In this document: positions 23,760 to 38,778 of the stretch, piece by piece
How positions within the stretch are numbered: position 1 is the stretch's first letter
How the letters are laid out: the number at the start of each line of letters is the position of its first letter
Source: Cloeon dipterum
Taxonomy: Eukaryota; Arthropoda; Insecta; Ephemeroptera; Baetidae
DNA: 64,000 nucleotides
Direction: 5' to 3'
Assembly (NCBI RefSeq): GCF_949628265.1
Contig: NC_088788.1
Coordinates: forward strand, 19,902,001-19,966,000
Program-made: the position numbers and the translations under genes
Notes under the pieces: generated by a model
What the model was told of the DNA's origin: nothing
What the model saw: only the letters and a program-made list of their open reading frames with translations
Database searches by the model: none

Positions 23760-26640
23760 TTTGACCAAATGCGCCTGTCAGTGCTATTTTGTGCGTGCGT
23801 TTTGTATACATTTTGGTGTTTTGAATTTTGGCAAAGACTGTTTATTTTCCTGCCTCCGCTCTGTTTGAAGTTTTACCAACTTGTGATATTGGAGGGCAGT
23901 AAAATCCACGACGCAGATGCACGTGGCTTTTTTATTTCTCTTCTTAAACGATTTCTTTATTTGAGTCTGTTTTTATGCTCTTTGAAGACATGCTTGTTTA
24001 AGTTGCTCTAAAAGTGCAACGCGCGGACAGTGTTTATTTGGCTTGGGTATGACTTTCTGTTTGCGGCGCTCTGTTTGGTATAATGCACACTTTAGTTACC
24101 ATGTATTTGAACGCTTTTTATGATTACTTGGAAACTCAAGGAACAAACTAGACAGACGTGCATGCTAATAAAAATAATCTCACTTTCTCTTTTTCAACGA
24201 CCACGTATAAAAGTCGCAGATTAATTCCAAAAAGTTTTGGCTGCTCTCCTGAAACCAGTTTTCTGCTGGCGTTCGTGTCCAAAGGAGCGGAGGCGTGTTT
24301 TTACGAGAGTTGATTGGGCATATTTTGGATAAATAAACAGTCTGCTGCTGCTTTAAAATGACACCCCGCTGAGTGAGCGCGGCGTGTCTGTCTTTGGTGT
24401 TTCAAAACTTCTTTTTAATAGTCTCGATCTGGCGTGGGGAGCCGACACCATAAAACCCTTTGACTCTGTGCGGTTTTGCGGCCGCCATTAACATGTTTTT
24501 ACGTTTCCTCTATCAGAAGAACACATTAAACTTTTACTGTTTGATTATTTTGAGAAAAAAGATGTGTGTAACAAGAAGAAGGGCTGAGCTGCGCGGCATC
24601 TGCGTGTAATTCTGTAAACACATATATTCCAGACTCAAATCGCGCGTCACGCGAATGCTCGAAACCGGTCCGTAGTTTTCGGCATGAAAGCCGCGAAGGG
24701 AAGGATAAAATTTCGCTCCAAGCACACGCACAAGAGGAAAAAATATTTGATTCCTTGTAAGGTAGGCAACGCGCTGCACTTCCGTGCTCACCAAATTGCA
24801 TTTCAAGTTCATGCAAGGGGCAATGAGTAGTGTAATGATATTTATAATTTTATGATATATTAAATTAAATTTTTACTAGGAAAATAAAAAAATACAATAC
24901 AAAACTGAAATCATATAATCCAGAGTCAAGCTAAATTGTTGATCCTGTATTAATTTGACAATTTGTTTCTTAAAACAAGAATTTTTTGACAAATATGGAA
25001 ATCCATTCTGTCAAGCGGTTCAATTTTTTCTGTAATATTTACTATTCTATTCATGGAGACGAAAAAATATATTTTAAGTTCATATTCATATCGCAACAGT
25101 TCCATCTTCATATCTTTCGAAAAGCGTACATCGGAAATAATTATTATTGAAGCTGAGTTTTCAGTCGTGTTTCTGCAATTTCCGCTGAAATGAATGAAAA
25201 AAATGAGGGGTTGACATTTCAAAGATAGCATTGGAATGAAATCATTATGAAACCTATCTGGAGCTCTTGCGCGTTTGTATGCATCTGTCTGTGCAAAAAT
25301 TAATTCCAACTCGCGTACTGCTGGTTTGTTATTTCCGACTCTTCATTCATCCCGTGCGGCGGCAGAAGCAGCAGGTTCTGGCCGCGTGCCACAATGTAGC
25401 AATAATTTATTTCATATAAAACACACACGCACACATCGCTGCAGATGTCATCGTCGCGAGATCTGCTCCCGCGGCATTATTTCCTCTGCAAGCAGCTTTT
25501 TTGTCGTTGACAGCTCCGATTCGGCTCTGCTGCGGAATCAACTCTTTGGCTGCTCGCGCGGCACGGGTGGTCCCCCCGCTTTTTCTCGCGTCCTTTGGTG
25601 TGTTCAATTTCTTCGATATGTTGAATATCCAAACACATCATGCAGCCACCGCCGAGTTGCTTTACTTTTTTGTGCGAGGAATATTTAAACTGGCGTTCCA
25701 ACCGATTGGTGGAGTGAGAGTTTTATTATCTCTGCGTCAGCGAGTTTGCCCCCTCTGCTCTGGTGGTCTCGCGCTCTGTCTGTTGCAAATTGTATGGAGC
25801 TGACGCTTTGCCATCGCATTGAATGAACTCAAAATAAACAAGATACGAACGTAAATTAATTTTGATATGTGAGAGCAAATATTTTCTAGTGCATAACATT
25901 AATTAACAATTTAAATCATTTTACAGATGATTTAATGAACAAATTTATTTCTCAGAGCTTTTACTGGCTTATGATTATGATGAATGAAAAAATAACTTTA
26001 AATCTCAACTGGCCCAACGAATCTCATTAACACCAACCCTTACTCAAAATTAAATTCCAGCTGGCACAGATGCTTTTGAAGGATATCTAATTAACGTTAT
26101 GTTAAGCATTATATTTTCCAGTTATTTTATTGCAGTATGATTTCTGTTCGCATTTATACACAACACATTACAAATAATATTGAGAAGCCTACAGATAGTC
26201 GGATACATAATTATGTCTCATTTTTGAAAGTTTTAAACAAATCCTTTTGGAGTTTTTAATTTGTAAAATTAATTTATGGGGGAGTTTTTGTAGTTTTTAA
26301 TTTAAATTTTCACATTGCTTTAATTTTTCGGAAAATTTATAGATTTTGGGTCTTTTTTGTCAGCACGAATTTCGTTAACATGCTTTTCTAAATCAGGTCC
26401 CAAGGGGGAAAATCCAACACTGTTGGTACATAAATTACAAACACTAAGAATTTGTTCTCAAACTCGAAACGTATATTGGAAAAGTGATTTTTTTTCTTCA
26501 ATTTCCCCAAAAGCATGGTGCAAGCCGCAGCAGAATAAGCAGCAGACGCCAGAGCGACCCCAATTTATGGCGGCTGGCGGTCGCTGCGATGGTTTATGTT
26601 GTAAAACTTTTTCACACTTGTCCGAGAAGCTAAACAACAA
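23760..26640. other. gene-less stretch between GMD and the fork head gene
   Basis: AT-rich spacer with GC-richer patches at 24240-24800 and 25260-25800. Open frames are short. The one with ATG at 23769 looks hydrophobic only because the DNA is T-rich. The last few hundred bases before 26726 should contain the promoter and 5' UTR of the fork head gene, but I see no clear TATA box or initiator. Confidence 0.5.
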
Positions 26641-26647
26641 CATTTGA

Positions 26648-28345
<1,698 letters not shown>

Positions 28346-31300
28346 AAAAATGTCTAACAAGAGAATATTTAAGGTACACTGCAAAATAATGGATTAGAAA
28401 ATCATGGCATATGACCACTATACGCTGTAAAATAATTTAAAACTTAAAAACAAATTATTTACTGCATTAACAAATTTTCGTAACATTTTATATTTTTTGA
28501 TATTTCGATTGAATTTTCAATTAGAAATCGATAGGAAAGAGCAAATTTTTCAAACACAGACGAATTTTCCTTAAATCTAAGAAATCTCAAAACTGTAGAA
28601 ACAAGCAAATATTTTTTTAAAGAAAATACGTTATTTTCTAAATTCAGTAACATAATAATTCAAACACAGACATTTTTGTATTTGAAAGTGATGTGCTCGT
28701 TCATAAATTATTCTGAGAGGGAAACGATATTGCCTTGTAACATCAAACTAAAAGAGCAGTTGTGCTGAAGGTGCTGAATTTTTCATTTGCTTGTTCCAGG
28801 TGGTGCACGCGCGCTCTGGGCGAATGCAAATAGAACAATGGCTTTCGTAACTTGCAGGGGCGTCGCTTGTGCAACTTTTAGCGCTGAAATGGAAATCAGA
28901 TCGTAAGAAGAGACACGGTGTGTATGTGTTTGTGAGAGTGTGCAATCTCGACGAAGCGACAGAACACAGCAAGACTGGCGCTGAGCGGCTTTTACATAGA
29001 TTAGGTTCGCAACTCTCGTCCTTATTTTGTTTATTGAAAAGTTTCTCCCAGGCTTATAAGCTGATTTGTGATGCGAGTTAACTCGACAAGCCACTACATA
29101 GAAGTCGAAACTTTGTTGTCGTCTAGCTCTGCACAAAGGTGGTTTTCTTGTGTTTGCGTCGGTGGTTGACAGTGTAGATATAAATTAAAGGCAGACTCAA
29201 CTTTCCTGACTTATTTTACTCACTCAACCAAAGACTTTCTCAACCCTAAAATATTTTTTTCAAATAGTAAACTAGAAAGGTTAGATTGATAATTAAAAAA
29301 ATTTCATCATAATTTCCTGCTGCTTAATGTAAAAATTATATATTTAAGATAGGGATGCTTTTAGTAAAAAAATTAAATTGGACGAATAATTTAGATTAGC
29401 TATCAAATTATCCTGAAGTTAAAGCTTATTTGAGCATTTCATATTATTACATGTGAAATAAAATATACTATGCCGTAAAAATGGATTTATATCTTCATAT
29501 ATATTAGTTTTAGTAAAAAATAGTATATTTAAATAACAATTAACAGCCTCGCATGGTTTTCGTAATCATTGCACCGAATGCACTTTTAAAACAAATCATC
29601 GATTTAATTTACTCTCTCTTTAGTAAGTAAATTGGGAAGAATTTGCATTAAACTAATAAATAAATGATGTAGCCTTGCTCAAAACTTTGCGAAAATTGGA
29701 TCGATGGAAGCGTGTCTAATAGTTGACGGAACCTAACTTACCGGTTAACTTTTAATGTGGAGCAATAGAACGGAGGTACCAATATAAGGTTAACGGAGAG
29801 GATCAAGTGCATAAAATATGGCGCTGGCCGGTTCCATTGGCTGGCAGTTAATCAGCGCAATCAGTGGTGCCTTTGATGGCAGGGCTGCCTCGTGTCTCGC
29901 TCGTATTTCGTACCCTTATTAAAGTTAAAGACAGTTTTACTGTTCCATCCATCTATCCATCCACCGCTGAAGCGGGAGAGCAAGCGAGGTGTTCGTCTTA
30001 TCAAGGGCCACACCCTCTCGCAGCTTATCTCTTTGGGCTGTGTGGGGTTGCTTTCGCTCTTGCCATCGAGATAAATCGCGTCTTCCTATTCACATTGCTA
30101 CAAATTACTCACTCCACTTGCTGCGGCTAAAAGGAGACTCGCCAGAACTCGATGCTATCACTCCGCTCGCGCACGGCAAGAGCTTTTGACCTCAATCGCA
30201 GTGCAGGAAACAGGCAAAAGGCACACACTGCAATTTATCAACAAACGAAACGATTTCCTTCAATTCCCGACCTTATTGTCTGCTGGATGGCTTTGTTTGG
30301 AACAAGAAAGACGGTGTGAAATCAACTAATACCACCTCCTTTCTGCACTACAGGCGGGAAATCGCGGCAATATATGAATTATTATTTTATGAGCGCAACA
30401 AGTTGAAGAATAAAGAGTACTCTAAAATTTAAAAATAACAATTTGGTTTTTTTAATTTTTGTCTCAGAACTTGCATATTCCAAAGGCGTGTGCCACAGTA
30501 AAAATCACGTTACAATGGAGGTTTCCATCGTAATATGCTGCTGCTTCCCTATAACTCATTGTCTTTGCACTGCATTTTTTCATATGATATTTTTCACATT
30601 TGCTTTCACAAAATTTACAAAAAACATTTTTCATTAATAAAATAGAAGGTCCTATTTAGATGGGTTTGTAGGGGGATCGTCTAACTTATTTAGTTTTGTT
30701 TCAGTAATTCAATAGCGAAGAATAAAAAATATCATTCACGACTTTTCTGAGACAAAAACAGTGAACTTTATTGAGGACACACCAGTTTAATTTAGAAATT
30801 AAATTAAAACCAGTTAAATTTTGGATGCTGTTATGAACAACATCCAAATATAGCTGTAAATTATAAGAGGCATGATCAATAACTTCACCTGTTTCTCCCG
30901 CTGGTGTGACGAGGGCGCACTCAAGGCAGGGGAGAGAAGTGAAGCGTGCTGAAAAAACTGAAAGGCCCTCTCAGCATACTCAGGACGTGAGGAAAGTGAC
31001 TTTCATTTATCTGGGAATCACGATTTTCCGAGACACGTACATCGCTTTGAAGCCTTTTTCGCTTTTGAAATGATGCTGCAGGAGATTAAAGCCAAAACGT
31101 GACGAATGTTCGCAAGCAAGCTCCTGCTGTCTGTGTGTGCACGAGCACTTAAACGAAATAGGCAGTCAGCGCTTCGCGAATTTCACCTGTAACAAGCACG
31201 CGTACACGGAGAAGCACTACATATTGGCTGTTGCGCCGGGCAACCTCGTACCTTCAAGTGGCTCTCAATCGCCCCACGAGTCTCGCAGTTCATCATTCGA

Positions 31301-33883
31301 CGTTCAAACATTGGCCAGTGGCATATAGTAGAAAGAGAAAATTAAAATTATTAAAATATAAAACGAGAAACTTTCAAATTATAAAATTTATTTTAATATT
31401 TAAATTTCCGCATTATAACTTGGAAAGTCTATATTAATATGTAATTATATTATATTAAAGACCTTATTTTTTGGAGAAAAAAATCAGGGGAAGAAAGTTG
31501 TTGTGAAAACTATTTCCACACTATGCATGGCTTGTAGTTTATTTGTTGCTGCTCAGTAAAAGATAAACCAACCAATAAAACTATTTTCAGCACAAGATTT
31601 TGAGAATGTTTGACTGGTGAAGTTTTAAAATTATTAAAATAGATATTCATGTGATAAAAAATATTAGGGAAAATTTCACCAATGTCAATTACATTTTTAA
31701 CATCCCACTTTTTCTTGATTTATTTTTATCTGTTTCGAGTTCATTAGCAAAACAATATTTAAAATAATTACACACCATCACTCTAACCAATGTAAGTATA
31801 ATCACTGTTTAATATGTAATAACCTTTAAAACTCCGTTCCATCAATCCATTTGCACATTTGATCATGCAAAATCACCACTCTAATTGAAAACCACGCTTC
31901 AACATAATAATAGGATCAGCCAAAGAGGCTGCATTGCGGCCTGTGTGACACGTAGTGCAAGCTCCTGTTTAGAGATGGCATCCGATTTCACCCCCACGAG
32001 ACCGCGGGGTCGGTTTTCCACTGATGCTGGGAAATCGTCGCCGTTTCGGCTGCCGAGCGCATCTTTTAATCCGGGGGATCATTGATGGCGATTAATGAAA
32101 CAGCAGTGTTCCGAGTGTTTGTTGAGTCGGGCGCCGCTCTCTAATGCAACCGTAATGGCCTCTCGTTGTGGTTAATTAGATTTGCATCGCGTTTGTGTGC
32201 TGCAATTGGATTATCTTTCTGCGTGAATGTTTGTTGCTCGCGCGCGCACACAAGAGAATATAAGGCATTGTCCTGCTGCCCGAGAGCGGAATTTGCGAGA
32301 GCAGGATTTGTAAAAAATAACACTTTTAATGGCTCCGTACGTACTTGCTGCATCAACGCACTCGAACTCGCACAAATTACTGCTGGAACCAATTGTTCAG
32401 GTCGACAAAGCTTGCTTAACTATAGGGCTTGGCGTAAAAGATTGTTAGGGAATTTACGGTATGCACTCAAGCTGTGAAAATAGTACAAAATAATACAGTT
32501 TTCTGCAACATTTATTCTACACTTAAATGTGCGATTATACACATCCTTAACATAAACGATGATAATTTACATTAAAGTGAATGCGCATATTTATTGGACT
32601 GCAAAGGCTTTGCTGGTTGTGCAAAATTAACAATTTCCTATTTATCCGTCCTGCTGATTCTCGATAACTCGGGTTTTCGTTCTCATTTTCTTCATTAACG
32701 CATCTAAAAGGCATATTTACAACATCCAAATTTGATTAAAATGAAACAAAAAAATTGAAAAATAAATTCTAGGCTGATGGCAAGCAAACCTAATAAATAT
32801 GTATAACGTTCCACAGAACTATTTACAAATCACGGCCAGCACGTTTCGCAACAACATTCATGCGATATTAATTGCAAGAGTCGCGCCCACACCCTCTGGT
32901 TTTGCTGCAATTCCGTTCCCAGGGTGAGTGGGGGTGTTGTGCAAGTACAGCGGTGCGGTGAACACGGGAATACAAGTGTGTGTGCACAAGGAAAAGAAGT
33001 CTGGCTCTCGTCCGTCGCTCGCACACTTGCAGCAGCCGCACATTTGCGAGGCATAATGGCCGAGAGCAGCGGGCTTTTCACAATAGCATGCACGCCAGCT
33101 TTTTGTCCTGCCAGCCGCGCAAGCTTGTTCTCTGTTGAATTATTAAACTCGCACAAACACACACCACCGCACCATATAGTGTATGTACGAGCACGTGGAA
33201 AGCGCGGGCCTGAAATAAATTATTTTAATTGAAAGCAGTCATCATAATTGTCACCCTCTGCACACATTCATCTCTGCTCACACAAATTCAGCGCCGTGAA
33301 TGTGGGCCGGGTCGCCAGCGTTGCGCAGCCAAATATTTGCAAACGCAATCAATTTGTCGTGTTTTGTGCCTGCCTGAATGCGGAATTAATGGCCAGGTGG
33401 GTTTCGGCTGCCAAGCCGGCGCTGTCTGCCGTGATTGTGATGAGAATGTCAACAAGACCTCATATTGACTCGAGCTTCAACCAAATTAAAAAAAAAGAAA
33501 ATGCCGAAGAAACTTTTTTTAAAGTTTTTAATTTTAATAAAATCCTCACGATAAATTCCAAAGCATGAGGATTGTTTTAGATCAAGACAACAGGTGGTGA
33601 GGTGTATCTAAGTAGATGAATCATCGAGGAAAATCAATAGCCCCAGGATGTAATGAATAAAAAAGGCGTACACAAACTTATGCAAACAAATACCAATTTG
33701 GAGCGACCTGTTGACATTTCATCATGTATTGATGCTTCTAACCGAATTACCGTAGTGACTCTGGAATTCAATTACAGCGAGCGTTTCAGGAAATTGAATC
33801 AGCAACTTTGCTGGACCGAAATCCAGGTCGCATAATTTCATATCCCCGGTCGACTATCAATTTGGTTGGAAGCACGCAACGCT

Positions 33884-33885
<2 letters not shown>
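28346..33885. other. gene-less stretch downstream of FoxL1
   Basis: This is AT-rich DNA with GC-richer blocks near 28780-29150, 29820-30200, 30890-31320 and 31950-32420, and another at 32850-33470. Open frames are under 120 residues and unrecognised. The frame at 33229-33468 is Cys-rich but opens at TTG with no signal or splice support. A near-perfect RFX-type inverted motif is at 31230-31244. No gene can be supported. Confidence 0.5.
31230..31244. promoter_or_regulatory. RFX X-box-like inverted motif
   Basis: GTTGCGCCGGGCAAC has perfect inverted arms GTTGC/GCAAC. It fits the X-box layout GTTRCC-N3-GGYAAC with one mismatch. RFX factors bind such sites, often near ciliary genes. No gene start is visible beside it, so function is uncertain. 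Confidence 0.25.

Positions 33886-33916
<31 letters not shown>
33886..33916. repeat. (CT)n microsatellite
   Basis: A perfect CT dinucleotide tract of about 31 bases, the first of eight GA/CT tracts in the region downstream of FoxL1. Confidence 0.95.
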
Positions 33917-33919
<3 letters not shown>

Positions 33920-36673
33920 GTCAGCCCGCCATAAATCGCACCTTGGCAAACTCCGCGTGAGCAGGCAGGTGCCGCTGATGATCATTTTTCAATGATTGCA
34001 CGTCACCACGGCAAGCGAGAGAGAAGGATTGAGTCAGCCAGTCAATTTGGCCACATATTTATCATGGCGGCGCCTCGCTGTTTGACAAATTGCGTCGACA
34101 TCAGCACCATCCTGCTGTTTGGTGACAATAAATCACCACGCACTTGACGCAAATAGGCTAATTATGCGCTTCTTTCCCCCCTTGAAATTAATTTCAGCAC
34201 CATACTGTGAAAAGTTTCGACCTTCAACCAACAACTTAATCCTCCAATGCTTAATTGCATGAATCTGTTTCAAAATATGAAAGTTAACTAAACACACATC
34301 ATTTGAATAATGTGTTTTCGATTATTATGACAACACCATTTTGAATTACATTTTTATCTTGATTGAATTGATTTATCGAACAATAATTAGTTTTAAATAT
34401 CATTTTAATAATTGAATAAGCTAAAAAAATTAAAAAACGCAGGCATGAATTAAATGCTAATTATTGCTAAAAATTTAGGGGCGAAAAAATGTTTCTGATT
34501 TTACGTGTATGTATAGGTATTTGTTTTGTTTGTTTAAGAAAAAGCAAGATTTGCAAAGATGTATAATAATTGGCTGGTTTCTTTAAAGCTTAAAAGTCAT
34601 AATGCAAACACATGGTAAATCCATTTCAAAGTTACGCTTTGATATCTGTCTGTCAGATATTTCACATTCTAAAGACTACTTCGTTCATGTCAGCTGTAGC
34701 AGTTATAATGATGTAAAAATGGCAAAATGTAACAAGCGCTTTTTTCATGACTGAAATGTTTGTCACATTGCGATGAGAATAGACTTCAAAAGCTGGTATT
34801 ATGTCAGTGCATATCGATTCATCAACCGTGATTTCTGCCTATATCAAAAGCCAGAACGAGACTCGTTGTATGAAAAAAATGCCTGACAGTTTAAAGGCAG
34901 CTAAGCGTGGGTGGAAATGACAATCAGTGATGCAGGCGACGCGACGCCTGTTCACCGATGCAAGCTCGCGAGACACATCAGGGGAGTGTAAATAACACCG
35001 TTCGCCTGCATCCGGCGAAGCGGCAAAGTAGAGCAGGTTGCATAACTACGAATATCGCAGGCGCTTGTGCGAGAGAGCGAGCGAACGGAGCAAGTGAACG
35101 CGCGGTTCACTTCATAATTCAATTGAATGGCCATGCGTCTGCAAGCCAAATCGACGTCTCGCTCGTTTCGCTTGAATTATTGCGTGGTTTAATTAAAAGA
35201 CATCAAGTGCAGGCAGCCTCTGGGGGGAAAAAGCAACGAGAGCCGCCGCCGGCAAAGATTTCTTCAGCCTGTGCACACACTTGACGCGACGAGTGGTTTT
35301 GCGACATGTTTATTTTGCCGATTTGCATAATGCTAAGGAGATGCGATGCAGGCAGCGCAAAACGCAAACCACTCGACCGCCACAGCACCTTCTTGCTTCT
35401 GACTTAATCAGCAAGAGTCTCTCCGCAGCGGCTTTTGTGGTTCACGCGATTCCTATTAATGAGGATGTCACCATTTCTGGATTCAATTCGATTGGTCTGA
35501 TGCTATCAAAAGAATAAAAAATACGAGTGGTGATTTTCTAACATCTCATGAGCTGAGTTTACAGTTTTAATTATGTGCCTCTTGGTTTTAAATTGAATAG
35601 GGAAAATTTATACTGTCAATAGCCTATTTTAATTGTATGTTCATGATGAAAAATGTAACATATATCACTGCTTTTTTGATGTGAGCTGAATTATTATTAT
35701 TCAATACTCAAGATATGATATCGTTGTTAACTGAGAAAATCAATTTTCCATTAAAAAGAAAATGCGCAGACACACTAAATTGTCGTATATAATTCAGCAA
35801 TAATATCAATTATTCTCAACGAAATACATTTTGAAAAAATCAAGATTGCACCGATTAATAAAGGAAATGGTAAGAATAACTGCCAACATTTTGGCATGTC
35901 GTTATTCAAGATTTACAATTTTACTATTGAAATGATATAATATTGAAGAAGTGTAATTTAAAAACTTCTTATTAAGTATTTGTAAATTCAATATTATACT
36001 GTTTCTACCCAGCAAAAATCTTCAAAATAAATGATATTGTATCTAACATATTTAAGACGTAATTTTAGAGCCATAAATAAGGATTATAGCGCATTTTAAC
36101 ATGCGCAAATCCAGCGTAGAGTTAAGAAAGCGCTTCGGGCCAGAACCAGCAAAAATATCGATTATTTAATTTTGAAGTTGCTCATTTGCATAATGAGATT
36201 AAGCTGGTGAACGCTCGGTGCGCTGAGTATATTAAGAAATTTCCCAACACCTCCGAGCGCTGATTTAATTTCGAAATTCCAGCTCACGCCGTCGACAAAT
36301 GCACTTGGCGCGAAATTAAACTCTTCTCCAGGCTGGATGAGAGCGAGCAAGTGCAGCTCGCTGTTCTTCCTTCTTGCCCTCGGAACAACAAAGCAAGAGG
36401 GACGAGGGAACACACACAGGTGAAATCGTCAAACTTTGCTGAATTAAATCAGGAGTCGGGGGAGAAAAGTTTTTCGTCTTTATCCGAAAACCATCATTCT
36501 GCAGCTGCTGTAATTCGTATTTCCGGCAACTGCGGCGCGCATCAACTTTTTAAACTTGTTCATTTCCACATGCCGGTGTGCCGTCGACTTTTTACACGGG
36601 ATTGGGACTGTCATGTGAACCCTCCAGTGGGCTTAATCTTTGATTGCCGGAATACGTTTTTCGGCAGTGTTGG

Positions 36674-36715
<42 letters not shown>

Positions 36716-37462
36716 GTCCGAAGAGCAAAAACGTGTGCGAAACTCGGGGCTTATCAGGGGATGTGTAAAAATTGCGCCTTTTCTCTTCTCCTCGGCGCCG
36801 GGCGGCAGGTTAGTGTGTGTGCGGCGCTCGGCTCTGAGGCCCCTGGAGTGCTGATGGTGCTCTGTGCGCGGCGGCAAAATTAGATCATTACAGCAGCATC
36901 AGCGAAAAACTTCAACCTCTAACACTCGGTGGACGCACGGAGAGCAGAAAAATGTATAATTGCATTAATGCCCTTGGAGAGAAATAGCCGAGTTGTAAAG
37001 TCAAGGGACACAGAGCACGCGAGCATGAATTTGAATTAATTGGGTCGTGACGTGTTCATGCTCGACCATAATATGCTCTCGGTGGTTTCCAGCTTCCTAG
37101 CTTGCTCTACTTTATTAATTGGATCTTTGTCATACCGTTATCATATGCGCTGAAATTCAGGACGGAAAATTTAATTTCCGTGCAATTTATGTCAGAAAAT
37201 TATTACAATCATCACAAATTAAAAAAAAACACTTTATGGAAAATGTTTTAATATTTTTTCTTTAGGTTGAAAAAGTGATTGCACTTTAGCATATTTTGAT
37301 TAAGAAAATCGCTTAATATCTGTAGCAATATATTTTTTATATTTCTGAATATATTAAACTACATATGTATTGTGTACATACTTCTGCGTTGTTTTTTTAT
37401 CCGATTTTGTATCGGTTCATATATTTTAAGAGGAACAACCCTCTGACAGCAAAAAACTCGTG
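33917..37462. other. gene-less stretch
   Basis: Alternating AT-rich DNA and GC-richer blocks (33940-34180, 34900-35460, 36160-36900). It contains one GA tract. No open frame shows a recognisable domain; the 167-residue frame at 36351-36854 is built partly on the GA tract. Confidence 0.5.
36677..36713. repeat. (GA)n microsatellite
   Basis: A perfect GA tract of about 37 bases. It produces Arg-Glu or Ser-Leu runs in chance open frames. Confidence 0.95.
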
Positions 37463-37791
37463 AAAACTCCGTGTTTCAATAACATATAGGTGCACGGGTC
37501 AAACGGAAGAAGCCACAGTCCAGAAAAGTACCGGCTCGCGTTTCTGCCCCCGCATCAAGGTCTATGATGGAAACTCTAGACATTCGTCCCGTGAAATTAA
37601 TTCACGCATGCTGGAAAGTATCAAACTAGCAAGAAGTCGGACAGCTTTCGCAATCCTCCAAAACTTGAATGAACTCGTTATTGCAATGCAAGAGAGTTAA
37701 ATATAGGCTAAATTCAGCCAGCACTTGACCCCCAAACATCACTCGGATTCTCACGTTGCAGGTACACGCAAAAGCGTGCGCTTAACAATAA
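37463..37791 (+). repeat. copy A of a diverged ~330-bp non-coding duplication
   Basis: This segment aligns with 40454-40791 in the same orientation. Shared blocks include CTCCGTGT near the left end, GTCCAGAAAAG, CTAGACATT-GTCCCGTGAAATT, CACGCATGCTG and ACTTTCGCAA-type sequence. Also shared are GACCCCCAAACA and CTCGGATTCTCA followed by TTGCAGGT-CACGCAAA. The right-hand 215 bases are about three-quarters identical by eye. Gaps between the copies are not multiples of three and no frame is kept, so it is probably not protein coding. It may be a dispersed repeat or a duplicated regulatory or RNA element. Confidence 0.85.
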
Positions 37792-38228
37792 TGCGAGTCA
37801 ACAGCTTGGTTAAATTACCATTTAATTGGTGAATTCTTTGCCAAACAGCTAGGAGCTATTATGAAATTAATAATTAAAAATTTTCGACAGTTCAAAGTAT
37901 TAATTTTGCAACTATTAACCAGATTAAACTATTTCAATATATGTATACTACACAGTTTATAAATTCAATGGAAACGCATTTCTGGCAGTTTCGTCAAGCA
38001 CCGCATATAAGGAAAATTTATTATTTATTTCAATACTGAACAAAAGTTTTTGGCAGATCAATTATATTAATTAAATTGTCATTCAAATAGAACAATTAAT
38101 AAATCATGCAATGCACAATAAGTGCAAAAAATATAATCAATTCAGAGGTTTTAGTACTGCCAGATTTTTTTTTGCGCAGAGGGGCTAGTCGAGGGGTGGT
38201 GGTGGGATTGGTCAGCATGCAATCATTG

Positions 38229-38243
38229 GCAGCGCCCTCGCCA
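38229..38243 (-). promoter_or_regulatory. CTCF-like motif
   Basis: On the minus strand the core reads GCGAGGGCGCTG. It matches eight of nine positions of the AGRKGGCRC part of the CTCF consensus, which is conserved between flies and vertebrates. Insulator use is inferred only. Confidence 0.3.
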
Positions 38244-38654
38244 CCGCTGTACCACATCCAGTAGAGAGTACAATCAAATTCGCCTGTTAACTTGTTATTT
38301 CACGCAGCACGCACAGTTAAATTACTCTCGCAGCACTGGGGGAAAATCTTTACTTTGTGCAAATTTTTCTATTACAAATATTTATTAAGTAAAACACGTA
38401 AAACATTAAACAAATAATTCAAGAATAGTTTATTATTTACACTTTGTAAGGTATGTAATAAAACATATATATTAGGTTTTAATAGTGATCATAATATTTA
38501 TTATTTAATGAGCGTAAAATTTAAATTATCATGAACATCTTTAAAATATACATTTTACTTCCTAATCTTGTTGCGATTGCAAGAAGAATAGATCTTAGCA
38601 AGACAAGTCGAGAGGCGGAGGCGAAGCTCTAAGACGCAAACTTTTAATTTGTGC

Positions 38655-38778
<124 letters not shown>

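Noticed and set aside
23769..24011. 80-residue hydrophobic frame after GMD that looks membrane-like
   Set aside because: Hydrophobicity follows from T-rich DNA (Phe/Leu/Cys codons). It lies in and just beyond the GMD 3' UTR.
33229..33468. 79-residue Cys-rich frame with hydrophobic start
   Set aside because: It begins at TTG, lacks splice or promoter support, and the Cys spacing fits no family I recognise.
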